A DNA stretch of 64,000 nucleotides from Phyllobacterium chamaecytisi (GCF_020164455.1 NZ_JAIQWW010000014.1:1-64000), one strand, 5' to 3'. Counted from the first letter of the stretch, positions 1 through 8,180 are shown. The notes: a model not told the origin generated them from the letters alone. Program-made: numbers and translations.

Positions 1-414
1 CGACAGAATTGCCGATGCGGTGAAAAACCAGAGTCCTGGCTGGGCGACCGCTGTGGCAAGCCCGCTCGTCTTTGCGCCGAAAATCACCAGAGCGACCAGC
101 AATACGTCCAGCATTGACCATTTTGACAGGAAGCCGATCCACCGGTGCAGAACATGGGCGGCAGCGGGTACTTGAGCTGCTGCCAATTGTGCGACGGCGA
201 GCTTTGTGACTGGCAGAATGACCGAAAAGAGCCCGACGACAGACGCCAGCAACCAGTCGCCGCCCGTCCAGAGCGATCGAATTATGCCCAGGAGCGAAGG
301 GTTCTCGTCGAAGAAGTATAGCCTGCTGACATTCATCAACGGCATGGTCATCCCCAGTGCCAGCGAAAACGTGGCGATGAAGAGAAAGATGGGAATGAAC
401 GATCTTGTCGACAT
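1..414 (-). CDS. PqiA-like (paraquat-inducible protein A) membrane protein, C-terminus cut by window edge
   Basis: The reverse strand is open from an ATG at 414 to the left edge, giving 138 codons without a stop. The N-terminus is a hydrophobic helix (FIPIFLFIATFSLALGM) followed by T-M-P-L-M, then further hydrophobic stretches (WLLASVVGLFSVILPVTKLA and MLDVLLVALVIFGAKTS). The pattern of helices with the PVTKLA and SKWSMLDVLLVAL segments is what I associate with the PqiA domain of paraquat-inducible inner-membrane proteins, which in other bacteria work with MCE-type lipid transport proteins. No clear ribosome site precedes the ATG, so the start is uncertain. It is divergent from the protease gene at 629. 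Its real role here is unknown, and the end of the gene lies outside the window. Confidence 0.7.
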   Translation of the reverse strand, partial: MSTRSFIPIFLFIATFSLALGMTMPLMNVSRLYFFDENPSLLGIIRSLWTGGDWLLASVVGLFSVILPVTKLAVAQLAAAQVPAAAHVLHRWIGFLSKWSMLDVLLVALVIFGAKTSGLATAVAQPGLWFFTASAILS

Positions 415-628
415 GCTGGTCCAAACCAAGGCTAACCCAGTTACGCATGAAGGAAATGCATGGCACCCGTCAAGCATAGGCGACGACAAGACACACCGGA
501 TCACATTCGCTTGTACCCGATTGACGCTTCCCATGGCTGGTCTCCATAGTTAGGGTACATAGCACCGACGACTGCTGGCGGTAACCAAGAGTATTTAATT
601 CTTGATGATTTGATCGAACATTGGATTG

Positions 629-2749
629 ATGCACCTTATGCGTACAAAATTCGGACTGCTGTTTGTTTTCCTGGCCTTTGTTTCCTCGGCCCAGGCGCTG
701 GAGGCCGGCTCCCCGCCACCGCTCGCTCCAGAGGAGGAGCAGGCCAAGGCTGCGCATTTGAGCGCGCAGGTGCTGACTTACTACCACTACAAGAAGGTGC
801 CGTTGGACGACGCCTTGTCTGAAAAAATAATTAACCGGTACATAGAATTACTCGACCCGGAGCGCTTCTTTTTCCTTCAGTCCGATATTGATCAATTCAT
901 GACCAATAAGGACAAAATCGATGATGCTATCTTTAGCGACGATCTGAGCATCCCGTTTGCTATCTTCAACGTGTACGAGCAGCGTTACGTCGAGCGCCTT
1001 ACATACGCGCGTGAATTGCTCAAGAATGGTTTCGATTTCAGTCAGAACGAAGAGTTCACGCTCATCCGCGACAAGGAGCCTTGGCCGAAAACAACGGCGG
1101 AGAGCCAGGACCTCTGGCGCAAGCGCGTGAAAAACGATTGGCTGCGCCTGAAACTGGCGGGTACGCCTGAGGCGACGATACGCGAAACACTTGGCAAGCG
1201 GTATGGAAACTCATTGGCCCGGGCGTACAAGTACAAGAGTGACGATGTCTTTCAGACATTCATGACTGCTTACACGAACTCGATCGAACCCCATACCGAC
1301 TATCTGGGTGTGGCGGCTGCATCGGATTTCGACATTTCGATGAAACTCTCCCTCGTCGGCATCGGCGCCGTACTGCAGGAGCGCGACGAATATACGACCA
1401 TACGCGAGCTGGTACCGGGTGGGCCGGCTCAGCTGTCCGGCCAGCTGGCGGTCGGCGACAGAATTGTCGGCGTCGCGCAGGGCAAGGACGGCACGCTGGT
1501 GGATGTTGTCGGCACCCGCGTCAACGAAGTCGTGAAGCTGATACGCGGAGAGAAGGATACTGTCGTACGGCTGGATATCTTGCCATCCGATGCGGGACTT
1601 GACGGCAAGCATCGCCTTGTCACCCTGGTACGTGACAACATCAGTCTGGACAAGCAGGCGGCCAAAAAAAGCGTTCAGATTGTCAAGGATGGCGATATCT
1701 CGCGCAAAATCGGTGTGATCTCGTTGCCCACGTTTTATGAAGATTTCGATGCGCGACGGCGCGGCGACAAGGATTATCGGAGCGCAAGCCGCGATGTCGC
1801 CAAGCTGCTGGCAGAACTGGAAAAAGAAAAGGTCGATGGCGTCGTTATCGATCTACGCAACAATGGCGGAGGTTCTTTGCCGCAAGCGATCGAACTGACC
1901 GGCTTTTTCGTAGGCAAAGGACCAGTTCTGCAGCAACGCAACGGCGATGGCGAGATCAGGGTAAATGGCAATAAGCGCGCGACGCCCCTCTGGACGGGGC
2001 CGCTTGCTGTGCTCATCAATCGTGGTTCCGCCTCGGCTTCGGAGATTTTCGCCGCCGCGATACAAGATTATGGCCGGGGCGTCATTATTGGCGAACCGAG
2101 TTTCGGCAAGGGCACTGTGCAAACAGTGGTCGATCTGGACGAGGAAGCGCGCAACCCAAAGCCGGAATTCGGCGAGCTGAAAATGACTGTCGCCCAGTTC
2201 TTCCGTATCAATGGCGGCACCACCCAGCTTCGCGGGGTGACGCCGGATATCGTCCTGCCGGGATTCGCGGACGAGGAGAAACTGGGAGAGTCGAGCTATG
2301 ACAATGCGCTGCCATGGCTGCAGATCAAACCTGCGAACTACAAACCCCTTGGTGATATCAAAACGGTTCTGCCGGAGCTACAGAGCCGCCACGACGCCCG
2401 CGCCAAAACGGACAAGGACTTCAAGGATCTCGTTGAAGATGTGAAGGAGCTCGATGATTTGCGTAACAAGCGGGTTATCTCACTCAACGAAACCGAACGG
2501 CGTGCCGAGAGGGAGCGTCAGGTCAACCGCCTGAAGGCGCGCGAGGCAGCAGACGGCAAGGGTTCCGTGTCACAGGCAGATCTTGTATTTCAGGAAGACG
2601 GACTGCAGGCCAATGAGCGCAGCTTGAGCGCAGACATAGCGAGCGAGAAGGCGCTGAAGGACGCAAAGGACGTTCTCTTGGATGAGACGGTGCATATTCT
2701 CAGCGATGCCGCGGATCTTACCAAAGTAAAATCGGCAAAGAACAATTGA
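629..2749 (+). CDS. prc: Carboxy-terminal processing (tail-specific) protease, S41A family
   Basis: This is a periplasmic serine protease that degrades proteins with nonpolar C-termini and trims envelope proteins. A signal peptide is visible at the N-terminus (about residues 4-23, ending S-S-A-Q-A). A Tsp-type N-terminal helical domain follows to about residue 230. A PDZ domain lies at about 237-330 (G-I-G-A-V then G-D-R-I-V-G-V). The S41 catalytic domain has the S-A-S-A-S-E stretch near residues 467-472 and the general-base lysine near 494 in F-G-K-G-T-V-Q. The charged tail matches the C-terminal DUF3340 region. Total length is about 706 residues, close to E. coli Prc (682). ATG at 629 is chosen; TTG at 626 and ATG at 638 are also in frame, and no start has a strong ribosome site. 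Confidence 0.93.
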   Translation: MHLMRTKFGLLFVFLAFVSSAQALEAGSPPPLAPEEEQAKAAHLSAQVLTYYHYKKVPLDDALSEKIINRYIELLDPERFFFLQSDIDQFMTNKDKIDDAIFSDDLSIPFAIFNVYEQRYVERLTYARELLKNGFDFSQNEEFTLIRDKEPWPKTTAESQDLWRKRVKNDWLRLKLAGTPEATIRETLGKRYGNSLARAYKYKSDDVFQTFMTAYTNSIEPHTDYLGVAAASDFDISMKLSLVGIGAVLQERDEYTTIRELVPGGPAQLSGQLAVGDRIVGVAQGKDGTLVDVVGTRVNEVVKLIRGEKDTVVRLDILPSDAGLDGKHRLVTLVRDNISLDKQAAKKSVQIVKDGDISRKIGVISLPTFYEDFDARRRGDKDYRSASRDVAKLLAELEKEKVDGVVIDLRNNGGGSLPQAIELTGFFVGKGPVLQQRNGDGEIRVNGNKRATPLWTGPLAVLINRGSASASEIFAAAIQDYGRGVIIGEPSFGKGTVQTVVDLDEEARNPKPEFGELKMTVAQFFRINGGTTQLRGVTPDIVLPGFADEEKLGESSYDNALPWLQIKPANYKPLGDIKTVLPELQSRHDARAKTDKDFKDLVEDVKELDDLRNKRVISLNETERRAERERQVNRLKAREAADGKGSVSQADLVFQEDGLQANERSLSADIASEKALKDAKDVLLDETVHILSDAADLTKVKSAKNN

Positions 2750-2800
2750 TTATTGGCGCCAGCGTTGAGTGCTGGCTCTAAACATGACGAATGGTGCAGC

Positions 2801-3097
2801 ATGGCAGATCAAATCAGTATCGATAAACAGGAAACGGGCAGCGGCGGACGCTATGTGGCCGTGGTATCGGGACACGAGGCAGAGATGGCTTTTTCACGCG
2901 CCAGCCCGCATCTGATCATCATCGATCATACGGCAGTGCCGGATGCGTTACGTGGCCAAGGTGTGGGGCAGGCCCTGGCGTTGCATGCGGTAGAAGATGC
3001 ACGGGCGGGCGGATGGAAGATCATTCCGCTTTGCCCATTCATGCGCGCTCAATCGCTCAGGCACGAGGAGTGGGCGGACGTCGTTCAGCAGAGATAA
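2801..3097 (+). CDS. Small GNAT-like N-acetyltransferase (NATD1/YjdJ type)
   Basis: A 98-residue protein with the short acetyltransferase fold of the NATD1 group. The acetyl-CoA-binding P-loop is seen as L-R-G-Q-G-V-G-Q-A-L-A, preceded by I-I-I-D-H-T-A-V-P and followed by the family hallmark W-K-I-I-P-L-C-P-F. The substrate is not known for this group. The ATG at 2801 is preferred over an in-frame TTG at 2753 because the conserved domain starts right after it and the extra residues are not conserved-looking. The gene lies about 50 bases after the protease gene and may be co-transcribed with it. It is convergent with the FliJ-like gene. Confidence 0.82.
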   Translation: MADQISIDKQETGSGGRYVAVVSGHEAEMAFSRASPHLIIIDHTAVPDALRGQGVGQALALHAVEDARAGGWKIIPLCPFMRAQSLRHEEWADVVQQR

Positions 3098-3151
3098 GGC
3101 CTTTTGGGAACTCTATGCCCACAGGAGCTGATTTCTCAAAAAGTCTTCTGA

Positions 3152-3538
3152 CTATCCGATCATCGCCCGCTTGTCGGTGACGGGAATGTCTTCGATATCA
3201 CGCGGCTTGCCATCGCGCTGCTCAAGTGCCTCAGCTTTGGCAAGTTCTGCTTCCGATTCGGTAAGAGCCGCCTCGGCATCATCCTTCTGGGCCTTCAGGT
3301 CGCGGATCGAATCAAACAGATTGTCGCGGCGCTGACGGGCGGCCTTGGCAAAAGTCGGATAGGCAAAATGCGTGGTGTCGGTGATGCCGGCCTTTTTTTC
3401 CTCGGACAGTATCTGCGCGTCCAATTCGGCAGCCATGCGTTCGAACTCGCCCATCATCAAATCAAGCTGGCCGAGTTGACGGCGCTTTTCCTTGACCTGA
3501 AAGAGCTTCAGCCGAACCAAACCTTCATGCGACTTCAT
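3152..3538 (-). CDS. FliJ-like coiled-coil protein next to ctrA
   Basis: A 128-residue, highly charged, helical protein. It begins M-K-S-H-E-G-L-V-R-L-K and has long heptad-like stretches (Q-L-D-L-M-M-G-E-F-E-R-M and D-L-K-A-Q-K-D-D-A-E-A-A-L). Proteins of this size and look beside ctrA in rhizobia and Brucella are annotated as the flagellar export chaperone FliJ; I rely on that remembered synteny. The start at 3538 is supported by a GAGGGGG ribosome site about eight bases upstream; an in-frame longer start at 3589 is less likely. It is transcribed away from ctrA, so the 490-base gap between them serves both genes. FliJ itself escorts export substrates to the FliI ATPase. No other flagellar gene is in the window. 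Confidence 0.65.
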   Translation of the reverse strand: MKSHEGLVRLKLFQVKEKRRQLGQLDLMMGEFERMAAELDAQILSEEKKAGITDTTHFAYPTFAKAARQRRDNLFDSIRDLKAQKDDAEAALTESEAELAKAEALEQRDGKPRDIEDIPVTDKRAMIG

Positions 3539-3589
3539 ACTCACTACCCCCTCAACACCTGCCAAAAGCCGGTACTCTGATCCTGCCAA

Positions 3590-4030
3590 AACGCTGGCGA
3601 TCGATCATCCGGCGCCGTTTCACCCCGAATCACTTCGGGAAAATGAAACAAAAACTTAAAGGTTGCCCTGTCTGGTAACCTTTCCTTTACGTTCAGCATT
3701 AATCATACGCCTTAAGACTTAAAGCTCTGTAAATCAGTGCGGCAAGTTTTTAGACGGCGATTTTATCGAGTCGAATGAATCGCTTAAGGCCAGAACCTGA
3801 TGCTGCGCCTTATGATTTTTGACCGGTAAGTTGACCTTATGAATCAATGCGGTGCCAATGATTTTTAATTCAAGAGTCAAAGACACTTGCAAAGCGGAAT
3901 TAGATTTTGTTAACCATTCGGTGGCAATCTTAACGTTATGGAAACGGCTTGTTTCGCGACCTGACTTCGGGATTGCCCTGATCGAGGTTTCTTGGGCAAC
4001 CCATTTCAGCGGCGGGAAAAGGGGAATGAT
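3590..4030 (+). promoter_or_regulatory. ctrA upstream regulatory region with clustered GANTC sites
   Basis: This AT-rich stretch holds no gene. It carries five GANTC sequences, the target of the cell-cycle DNA methylase CcrM, at 3627, 3768, 3777, 3841 and 3874. TTAA half-sites resembling CtrA boxes occur at 3699, 3712, 3719, 3910 (TTAACCAT) and 3930, but none of these pairs has the canonical seven-base spacing. A ribosome site AGGGGA ends about six bases before the ctrA ATG. In Caulobacter the ctrA P1 promoter is controlled by GANTC methylation and by CtrA itself; similar control here is an inference. Confidence 0.6.
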
Positions 4031-4732
4031 ATGCGGGTTCTTTTAATCGAAGACGATAGTGCAACGGCCCAGAGCATCGAACTGATGCTCAAGTCGGAAA
4101 GCTTCAATGTTTATACGACGGATCTGGGCGAAGAGGGTGTCGATCTCGGCAAGCTCTACGACTACGATATCATCCTCCTCGACCTCAACCTGCCGGACAT
4201 GTCCGGTTATGAAGTCCTGAGGACCCTGCGTCTGTCGAAGGTGAAAACACCGATCCTGATCCTTTCCGGCATGGCCGGCATCGAGGACAAGGTTCGTGGC
4301 CTCGGTTTCGGCGCCGACGACTATATGACCAAGCCCTTCCATAAGGACGAACTGGTTGCCCGTATCCATGCGATCGTGCGCCGTTCCAAGGGGCATGCCC
4401 AGTCGGTCATCACCACCGGCGACCTTATCGTCAATCTGGATGCGAAGACGGTGGAAGTCACCGGCCAGCGCGTTCACCTGACGGGCAAGGAATATCAGAT
4501 GCTGGAGCTGCTTTCGCTCCGCAAGGGCACGACGCTCACCAAGGAAATGTTCCTCAACCACCTCTACGGCGGTATGGACGAGCCGGAACTCAAGATCATC
4601 GACGTCTTCATCTGCAAGCTGCGCAAGAAGCTCGACAATGCATCCGGCGGTATCAACTATATCGAAACCGTCTGGGGCCGCGGCTATGTGCTGCGTGAGC
4701 CGGATGCATCGGACCTGCGCGAAATCGCCTGA
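4031..4732 (+). CDS. ctrA: Cell-cycle response regulator CtrA
   Basis: Master transcription regulator of the alphaproteobacterial cell cycle. It binds TTAA-type boxes and in Caulobacter also blocks the replication origin. The 233 residues are full length. The receiver domain (1-120) has the acidic pair at D8/D9, phospho-acceptor D51 in L-L-D-L-N-L-P-D-M, and the conserved lysine in T-K-P-F. The OmpR-type winged-helix domain (about 125-230) has [12 protein letters not shown] and the G-R-G-Y-V-L-R end. It is phosphorylated through CckA and ChpT; chpT is two genes away on the opposite strand. The ATG at 4031 follows an AGGGGA site. A longer in-frame start at 3992 lacks support. A strong terminator follows at 4753. 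Confidence 0.98.
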   Translation: MRVLLIEDDSATAQSIELMLKSESFNVYTTDLGEEGVDLGKLYDYDIILLDLNLPDMSGYEVLRTLRLSKVKTPILILSGMAGIEDKVRGLGFGADDYMTKPFHKDELVARIHAIVRRSKGHAQSVITTGDLIVNLDAKTVEVTGQRVHLTGKEYQMLELLSLRKGTTLTKEMFLNHLYGGMDEPELKIIDVFICKLRKKLDNASGGINYIETVWGRGYVLREPDASDLREIA

Positions 4733-4752
4733 TCAAGATACTATCGAGAAAC

Positions 4753-4781
4753 AAAAAGCTCCGTGTGAACGGAGCTTTTTT
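4753..4781 (+). terminator. Intrinsic terminator of ctrA
   Basis: An 11-base stem (AAAAAGCTCCG paired with CGGAGCTTTTT) with a short loop, ending in a run of six T residues, sits 20 bases after the ctrA stop. The A/T symmetry also lets it act on the opposite strand for the convergent receiver gene. Confidence 0.92.
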
Positions 4782-4834
4782 GTTTGTTGTGACGCTGAAG
4801 CTCCGGCTAAGTGCCGTTGTATGCAATGTTGCTC

Positions 4835-5203
4835 TCAGCCTTCGACCGGCACCGGCGGCAGGATTTCGGCGATCGAAACACGATTGAACGGTTTCAGCAG
4901 ATATCCAGCTGCACCAGCACGCTTGGCCCGCATGATCCGGCTCAGGTCAACCTCGGGCAGGCAAAGATAGATCTTGCTGTTCTCACCGCCCGGCAAGGCA
5001 CGCACCTGACTGATGATCTCCGGCGCGGGCATGTCGGATAGCGCGTCGTCGAGGATGATGATGTCAGGCATTTCAACGCTACAGGCGGCAATCGTCTGAT
5101 AGCCGGTATCGGCGGTCGTCACGACGGTCGTTTCGTTGGCGATGAGCCTCCGCGCAACCTTCCTGACTACAGGAGATCCATCCACAATCATGCAGCGTAG
5201 CAA
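4835..5203 (-). CDS. Single-domain response regulator receiver protein, degenerate
   Basis: A 122-residue stand-alone receiver domain between ctrA and chpT. It begins L-R-C-M-I-V-D-G-S, has a candidate phospho-acceptor D52 in I-I-I-L-D-D-A-L, and ends with the conserved G-Y-L-L-K-P-F lysine motif. Two usual features are missing by eye: the second acidic residue at position 9 is glycine, and the switch Thr/Ser after the fourth strand appears to be leucine (I-Y-L-C-L-P-E). It may therefore signal without normal phosphorylation. TTG at 5203 is chosen because a GGGGAG ribosome site lies eight bases upstream and this gives the family-typical M-L-R-C start; an ATG four codons later and a longer ORF to 5251 are alternatives. 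It is not CpdR, whose sequence differs. Confidence 0.85.
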   Translation of the reverse strand: MLRCMIVDGSPVVRKVARRLIANETTVVTTADTGYQTIAACSVEMPDIIILDDALSDMPAPEIISQVRALPGGENSKIYLCLPEVDLSRIMRAKRAGAAGYLLKPFNRVSIAEILPPVPVEG

Positions 5204-5321
5204 TTGAAAAACTCCCCGCAAAAGCCAAGTTGCGTTTGCCCCCATGACCAAGACTACCAGCCGTTGGGTGAATAAATACCCAAGGTTGATGGTAAATTTT
5301 TAGAACAACTTGCGCGATCGG

Positions 5322-5951
5322 CTACGCCGCGGTGAAGACGATCTCTTCAGGGCTGGCATGGATGGAGATGGTCATGCCGGCTTCCTGGGCCAGCAGCAGC
5401 GTATAGTAGGGCTGAACGCCGTGGGCATCGATCGGCTCTTCAGGAACCTTGCCGCTGTGCAGTTCAAGGAATTTCGGCGGGACGCGTAGCATTGGACCAC
5501 GTGATGTCAGGACAAAACGCGGCTGTGTTTCCGGTGTTTGCAGCGCAACCGACAATGTGCCACCACGGGGCAGGGCTGCATTGGCGATCAGGACCAGATT
5601 GAGCAAGAGCTTCACCTTGTTCTTGGGCAGCAGAACCCGGGTGCCCTCCCAACTCAATTCGGCTTTCTCGCCCTTCATATATTCATTGGCGACATTCTGC
5701 GCATCGCCGGTATCGATCTGAACTCCAGCGGAGCCGGCGGCGCCGAAAGCAATACGCGCGAACTGCAGGCGAGCAGACGCGCTGCGTGCGCTGGATTTGA
5801 TGAGGCTCATCGCGTCTTCATCGGAACCGCCTTCTTCGAGCAATTCCAACCCATTGTTGATGGCGCCGACGGGTGAAATGATATCGTGACAGATGCGGCT
5901 GCTCAGGAGCGCTCCGAGGTCCGTTGCCGAGAGAATAACGGGCAATGTCAT
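5322..5951 (-). CDS. chpT: Histidine phosphotransferase ChpT
   Basis: Cytoplasmic phosphotransfer protein that carries phosphate from the hybrid kinase CckA to CtrA and CpdR. The phosphorylated histidine is H22 in S-R-I-C-H-D-I-I-S-P-V-G-A, inside a two-helix hairpin like a histidine kinase dimerisation domain. The rest (about 90-209) is a degenerate ATPase-like domain without nucleotide-binding motifs. The length of 209 is normal for the family. An AGGAGA ribosome site stands just upstream of the ATG at 5951. The gene points toward the receiver gene and ctrA. It is divergent from eipA, with which it shares a 315-base control region. Confidence 0.93.
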   Translation of the reverse strand: MTLPVILSATDLGALLSSRICHDIISPVGAINNGLELLEEGGSDEDAMSLIKSSARSASARLQFARIAFGAAGSAGVQIDTGDAQNVANEYMKGEKAELSWEGTRVLLPKNKVKLLLNLVLIANAALPRGGTLSVALQTPETQPRFVLTSRGPMLRVPPKFLELHSGKVPEEPIDAHGVQPYYTLLLAQEAGMTISIHASPEEIVFTAA

Positions 5952-6266
5952 GGGGAAATCTCCTGAAGATTGGCTGGTGTTTCAGAGGCCGGCGCGAATC
6001 AGTAACACGCGAATCACTCCGATTTCTGGCCTATTTGGATACATAGCTCGATCATGATCGGCAAGAACGACTTGGCCGGAGCCTGTAAATGTTGAAATTT
6101 CAAGGTTTTTGCCATTCTTTGCAAGTCATTGAAATGCCAAGATCGATTCATAAACTTTTATACAAGGTTTAGCGCCTTAAAATGAATTCGATTTTAAAAG
6201 CAGGCGCAAGATCTGCTCATCCTTGCATCAGGCGTCAGGCAAAGAAGCGAACAGCCAAAAGGAATT
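5952..6266. promoter_or_regulatory. chpT-eipA divergent control region
   Basis: No gene is seen in this 315-base gap between divergent chpT and eipA. It contains three GANTC methylation sites (5996, 6011 and 6145) and AT-rich tracts with TTAA at about 6177 and 6195. In Brucella, eipA is directly controlled by CtrA; the TTAA elements here do not show the standard TTAA-N7-TTAA spacing, so the CtrA site is only inferred. Confidence 0.45.
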
Positions 6267-6848
6267 ATGATGGCGTCTCTACTCTTGTCTTTGAACCGCG
6301 GCTTTCTCCTCATTTTGACACTTGTGTCACTCGTTGTCGCCCAGGCGCAGACGGCGCGTGCGCAAGAAACCTACACGATGGAAGAAATCGTCAATTCCGG
6401 CCAGCGGTTCTTCGGATCGACTTCTGGTGGGCTCGCCACGGCTGTCGAAAAAGTCTTCCAGAGTTACGGTCTGCCCAACGGCTATGTTCTCGGGGAGGAA
6501 GGATCTGGCGCTCTCATCGGCGGCCTGACCTACGGTGAAGGTTCGCTCTACACCAAGAATGCCGGGGATCACAAAACCTTCTGGCAAGGACCATCGATCG
6601 GTTGGGATTTCGGCGGACAGGGCTCGCGCGTCATGATGCTCGTCTACAATCTCGACGATGTGCAGAACCTCTACGGCCGCTTCGTTGGTGTCGCCGGTTC
6701 CGCCTATCTTTTCGCCGGGGTCGGTTTCAATGTGCTCAAGCGCAATCAGGTACTGCTCGTTCCGATCAGGACGGGTGTAGGTGCACGTCTGGGTGTCAAT
6801 GTGGGTTACCTGAAGATTACCCAGACGGCGACGTGGAATCCTTTCTGA
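6267..6848 (+). CDS. eipA: Envelope integrity protein EipA (DUF1134)
   Basis: A secreted 193-residue protein of the DUF1134 (SYLF-like) family. An N-terminal signal peptide runs to about residue 32 (A-Q-T-A-R-A). The mature part has Y-T-M-E-E-I-V, F-F-G-S-T-S-G-G-L-A, G-P-S-I-G-W-D-F-G-G and the G-V-G-A-R-L-G-V-N-V-G-Y-L end typical of the family. In Brucella abortus the homologue next to chpT is named EipA. It lies in the periplasm, is needed for normal envelope resistance and cell separation, and is linked to O-polysaccharide synthesis. The same gene order here supports orthology. The ATG at 6267 has an AAAAGGA ribosome site. A terminator follows at 6873. Confidence 0.93.
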   Translation: MMASLLLSLNRGFLLILTLVSLVVAQAQTARAQETYTMEEIVNSGQRFFGSTSGGLATAVEKVFQSYGLPNGYVLGEEGSGALIGGLTYGEGSLYTKNAGDHKTFWQGPSIGWDFGGQGSRVMMLVYNLDDVQNLYGRFVGVAGSAYLFAGVGFNVLKRNQVLLVPIRTGVGARLGVNVGYLKITQTATWNPF

Positions 6849-6872
6849 TAAAATAAACCGTATCGCATTTGG

Positions 6873-6900
6873 GACGCGAACTCTTCAGTTCGCGTCTTTG
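6873..6900 (+). terminator. Intrinsic terminator after eipA
   Basis: A perfect ten-base stem (GACGCGAACT with AGTTCGCGTC) closes a four-base CTTC loop, followed by TTTGCGTTT, 24 bases after the eipA stop. Confidence 0.85.
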
Positions 6901-6918
6901 CGTTTCAGGGCCTGACTG

Positions 6919-7097
6919 TAGAGCCTTGCATGCCTAAATAGTACCGTTCTGCCGGCCCTTCGGGTTTCCGGTTGGCGGCCAACCACTTTGTCAGGCGGCT
7001 TCGTCCGATGGATAAACATCGGCCTCGCCACCTTCCGCGTGGATTGTCTCGCCATCCGAGAAACAGAACTGCTTCTATTTAGGCACGAAAGGCTCTA
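6919..7097. repeat. Palindromic repeat element, short copy (copy 1)
   Basis: A 179-base intergenic element. Its ends are inverted repeats of about 33 bases (6919-6951 against 7064-7097: TAGAGCCTT, GCCTAAATAG and GTTCTG match on the other strand). The core (6951-7070) matches the core of the second copy at 40967-41087 with about a dozen differences by my count, including a stretch of 47 identical bases beginning CCTCGCCACC. It lacks the inner left arm present in the longer copy. It looks like a non-autonomous mobile palindrome of the MITE type. No transposase is nearby. Confidence 0.8.
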
Positions 7098-7139
7098 GTA
7101 CACCTTGTGCCAAGATAGACATCCAACAGGACCCTGATC

Positions 7140-8180
7140 GTGATCCAGTCTGCGCTATATTTTGCTTTCGGATTCCTGAGCGCCGTGCTGGTGGCGCTTT
7201 TGGTTGCGCCGCCCATCTGGCGCCGGGCGACACTGCTCACGCGCAAGCGTGTCGAGGCGGAGACTCCGCTGACGCTCAACGAGATACAAGCCCAGCGGGA
7301 TGGCCTGCGCGCTGAACATGCGATCGCCGAGCGCAAGCTTGAGTTGATGCTGGAGAGCTCCCGCGAAAAAGCTGCACTGCAGTTGGCCGAACTCGGCGAG
7401 AAAGAGCGTCTCATGCGCAATCTCACCTCTGAACTTTCGGCGCGCGACGCGGCGATAGCCGAGTCTCGATCGTCATTTGCCGATCGCGACAAGGAACTGG
7501 AGAAAGCCGCGGCCATGATCATAGGGCATGAGCGATTGATCGAGCAAAAGTCAGCTGAACTCGAACTCGTGCATCGCCGCGTGTCGAGTGTCGCGATGAA
7601 TGCGGACAGTTTTCAAATCGAAGTCGCAGCGCAATCGGCCAGGATCGACAATCTTTTGGATGATCTGAAAGAGGCGCGGCAGGACAAGCGCGACAGCGAC
7701 AACCTGAGACAACGGGCCGAAGCAGAGATCAAGGAAGTGCAACATTCGCTGGCCCAGGAAACCAAGCGAAGCGCCGAGCTTGAGAAACGCTCGAATGCCC
7801 TGCTCAGGCAAATTTCCGATAGCGAGGCCAAGCTTTCAAGGCGCGAGAAGGAGATCGAGCGGATCAATGAACGTTTGCGCAAGGTGCTCGCTGAAGGGCG
7901 CAAGCAGGGATCTTCTGTTCTGGATACGCCGCGCGGCAAGCAGGCACTGGTTCAAGCGCAGGAAATCGAGCGGTTGCGCGAAGAGATGAACAAACTTGCA
8001 GCTCAGGTTGTTGCCATGGTCGCGCGGCTTGAGGGGCCAACCTCGAAGGTCAACGAACTCCTGGCGAAAGCCGAGAGTGAAATGTCTCCGGTGCATGACG
8101 AAAACGGCGAAATCATCGTCAGCCTGGCCGATCGGATTCGGGCTTTGCAGACAGACTCTAGAGACCAGAAAAACGGCTGA
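7140..8180 (+). CDS. Membrane-tethered coiled-coil protein of unknown function
   Basis: I do not recognise a named family. The 346 residues begin with one hydrophobic helix (about 4-25, Y-F-A-F-G-F-L-S-A-V-L-V-A-L-L-V) followed by a basic stretch (W-R-R-A ... R-K-R). Then comes a very long, charged, Ala/Glu/Lys/Arg-rich coiled coil (about 45-300). The last 40 residues look globular (E-N-G-E-I-I-V-S-L-A-D-R-I-R-A-L). The topology suggests an inner-membrane anchor with a cytoplasmic rod. The start is GTG at 7140, behind the weak site AGGA. Its 3-prime end overlaps the convergent methyltransferase gene by 23 bases. Confidence 0.8.
   Translation: MIQSALYFAFGFLSAVLVALLVAPPIWRRATLLTRKRVEAETPLTLNEIQAQRDGLRAEHAIAERKLELMLESSREKAALQLAELGEKERLMRNLTSELSARDAAIAESRSSFADRDKELEKAAAMIIGHERLIEQKSAELELVHRRVSSVAMNADSFQIEVAAQSARIDNLLDDLKEARQDKRDSDNLRQRAEAEIKEVQHSLAQETKRSAELEKRSNALLRQISDSEAKLSRREKEIERINERLRKVLAEGRKQGSSVLDTPRGKQALVQAQEIERLREEMNKLAAQVVAMVARLEGPTSKVNELLAKAESEMSPVHDENGEIIVSLADRIRALQTDSRDQKNG

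Noticed and set aside
206-553. 115-residue ORF on the plus strand at the left edge
   Set aside because: It is antisense to the PqiA-like reading frame, which has membrane helices and family-like segments; the plus frame has neither.
3656-3933. Canonical CtrA boxes (TTAA-N7-TTAA) upstream of ctrA
   Set aside because: TTAA half-sites are present, but I found no pair with seven-base spacing; only half-sites are reported.
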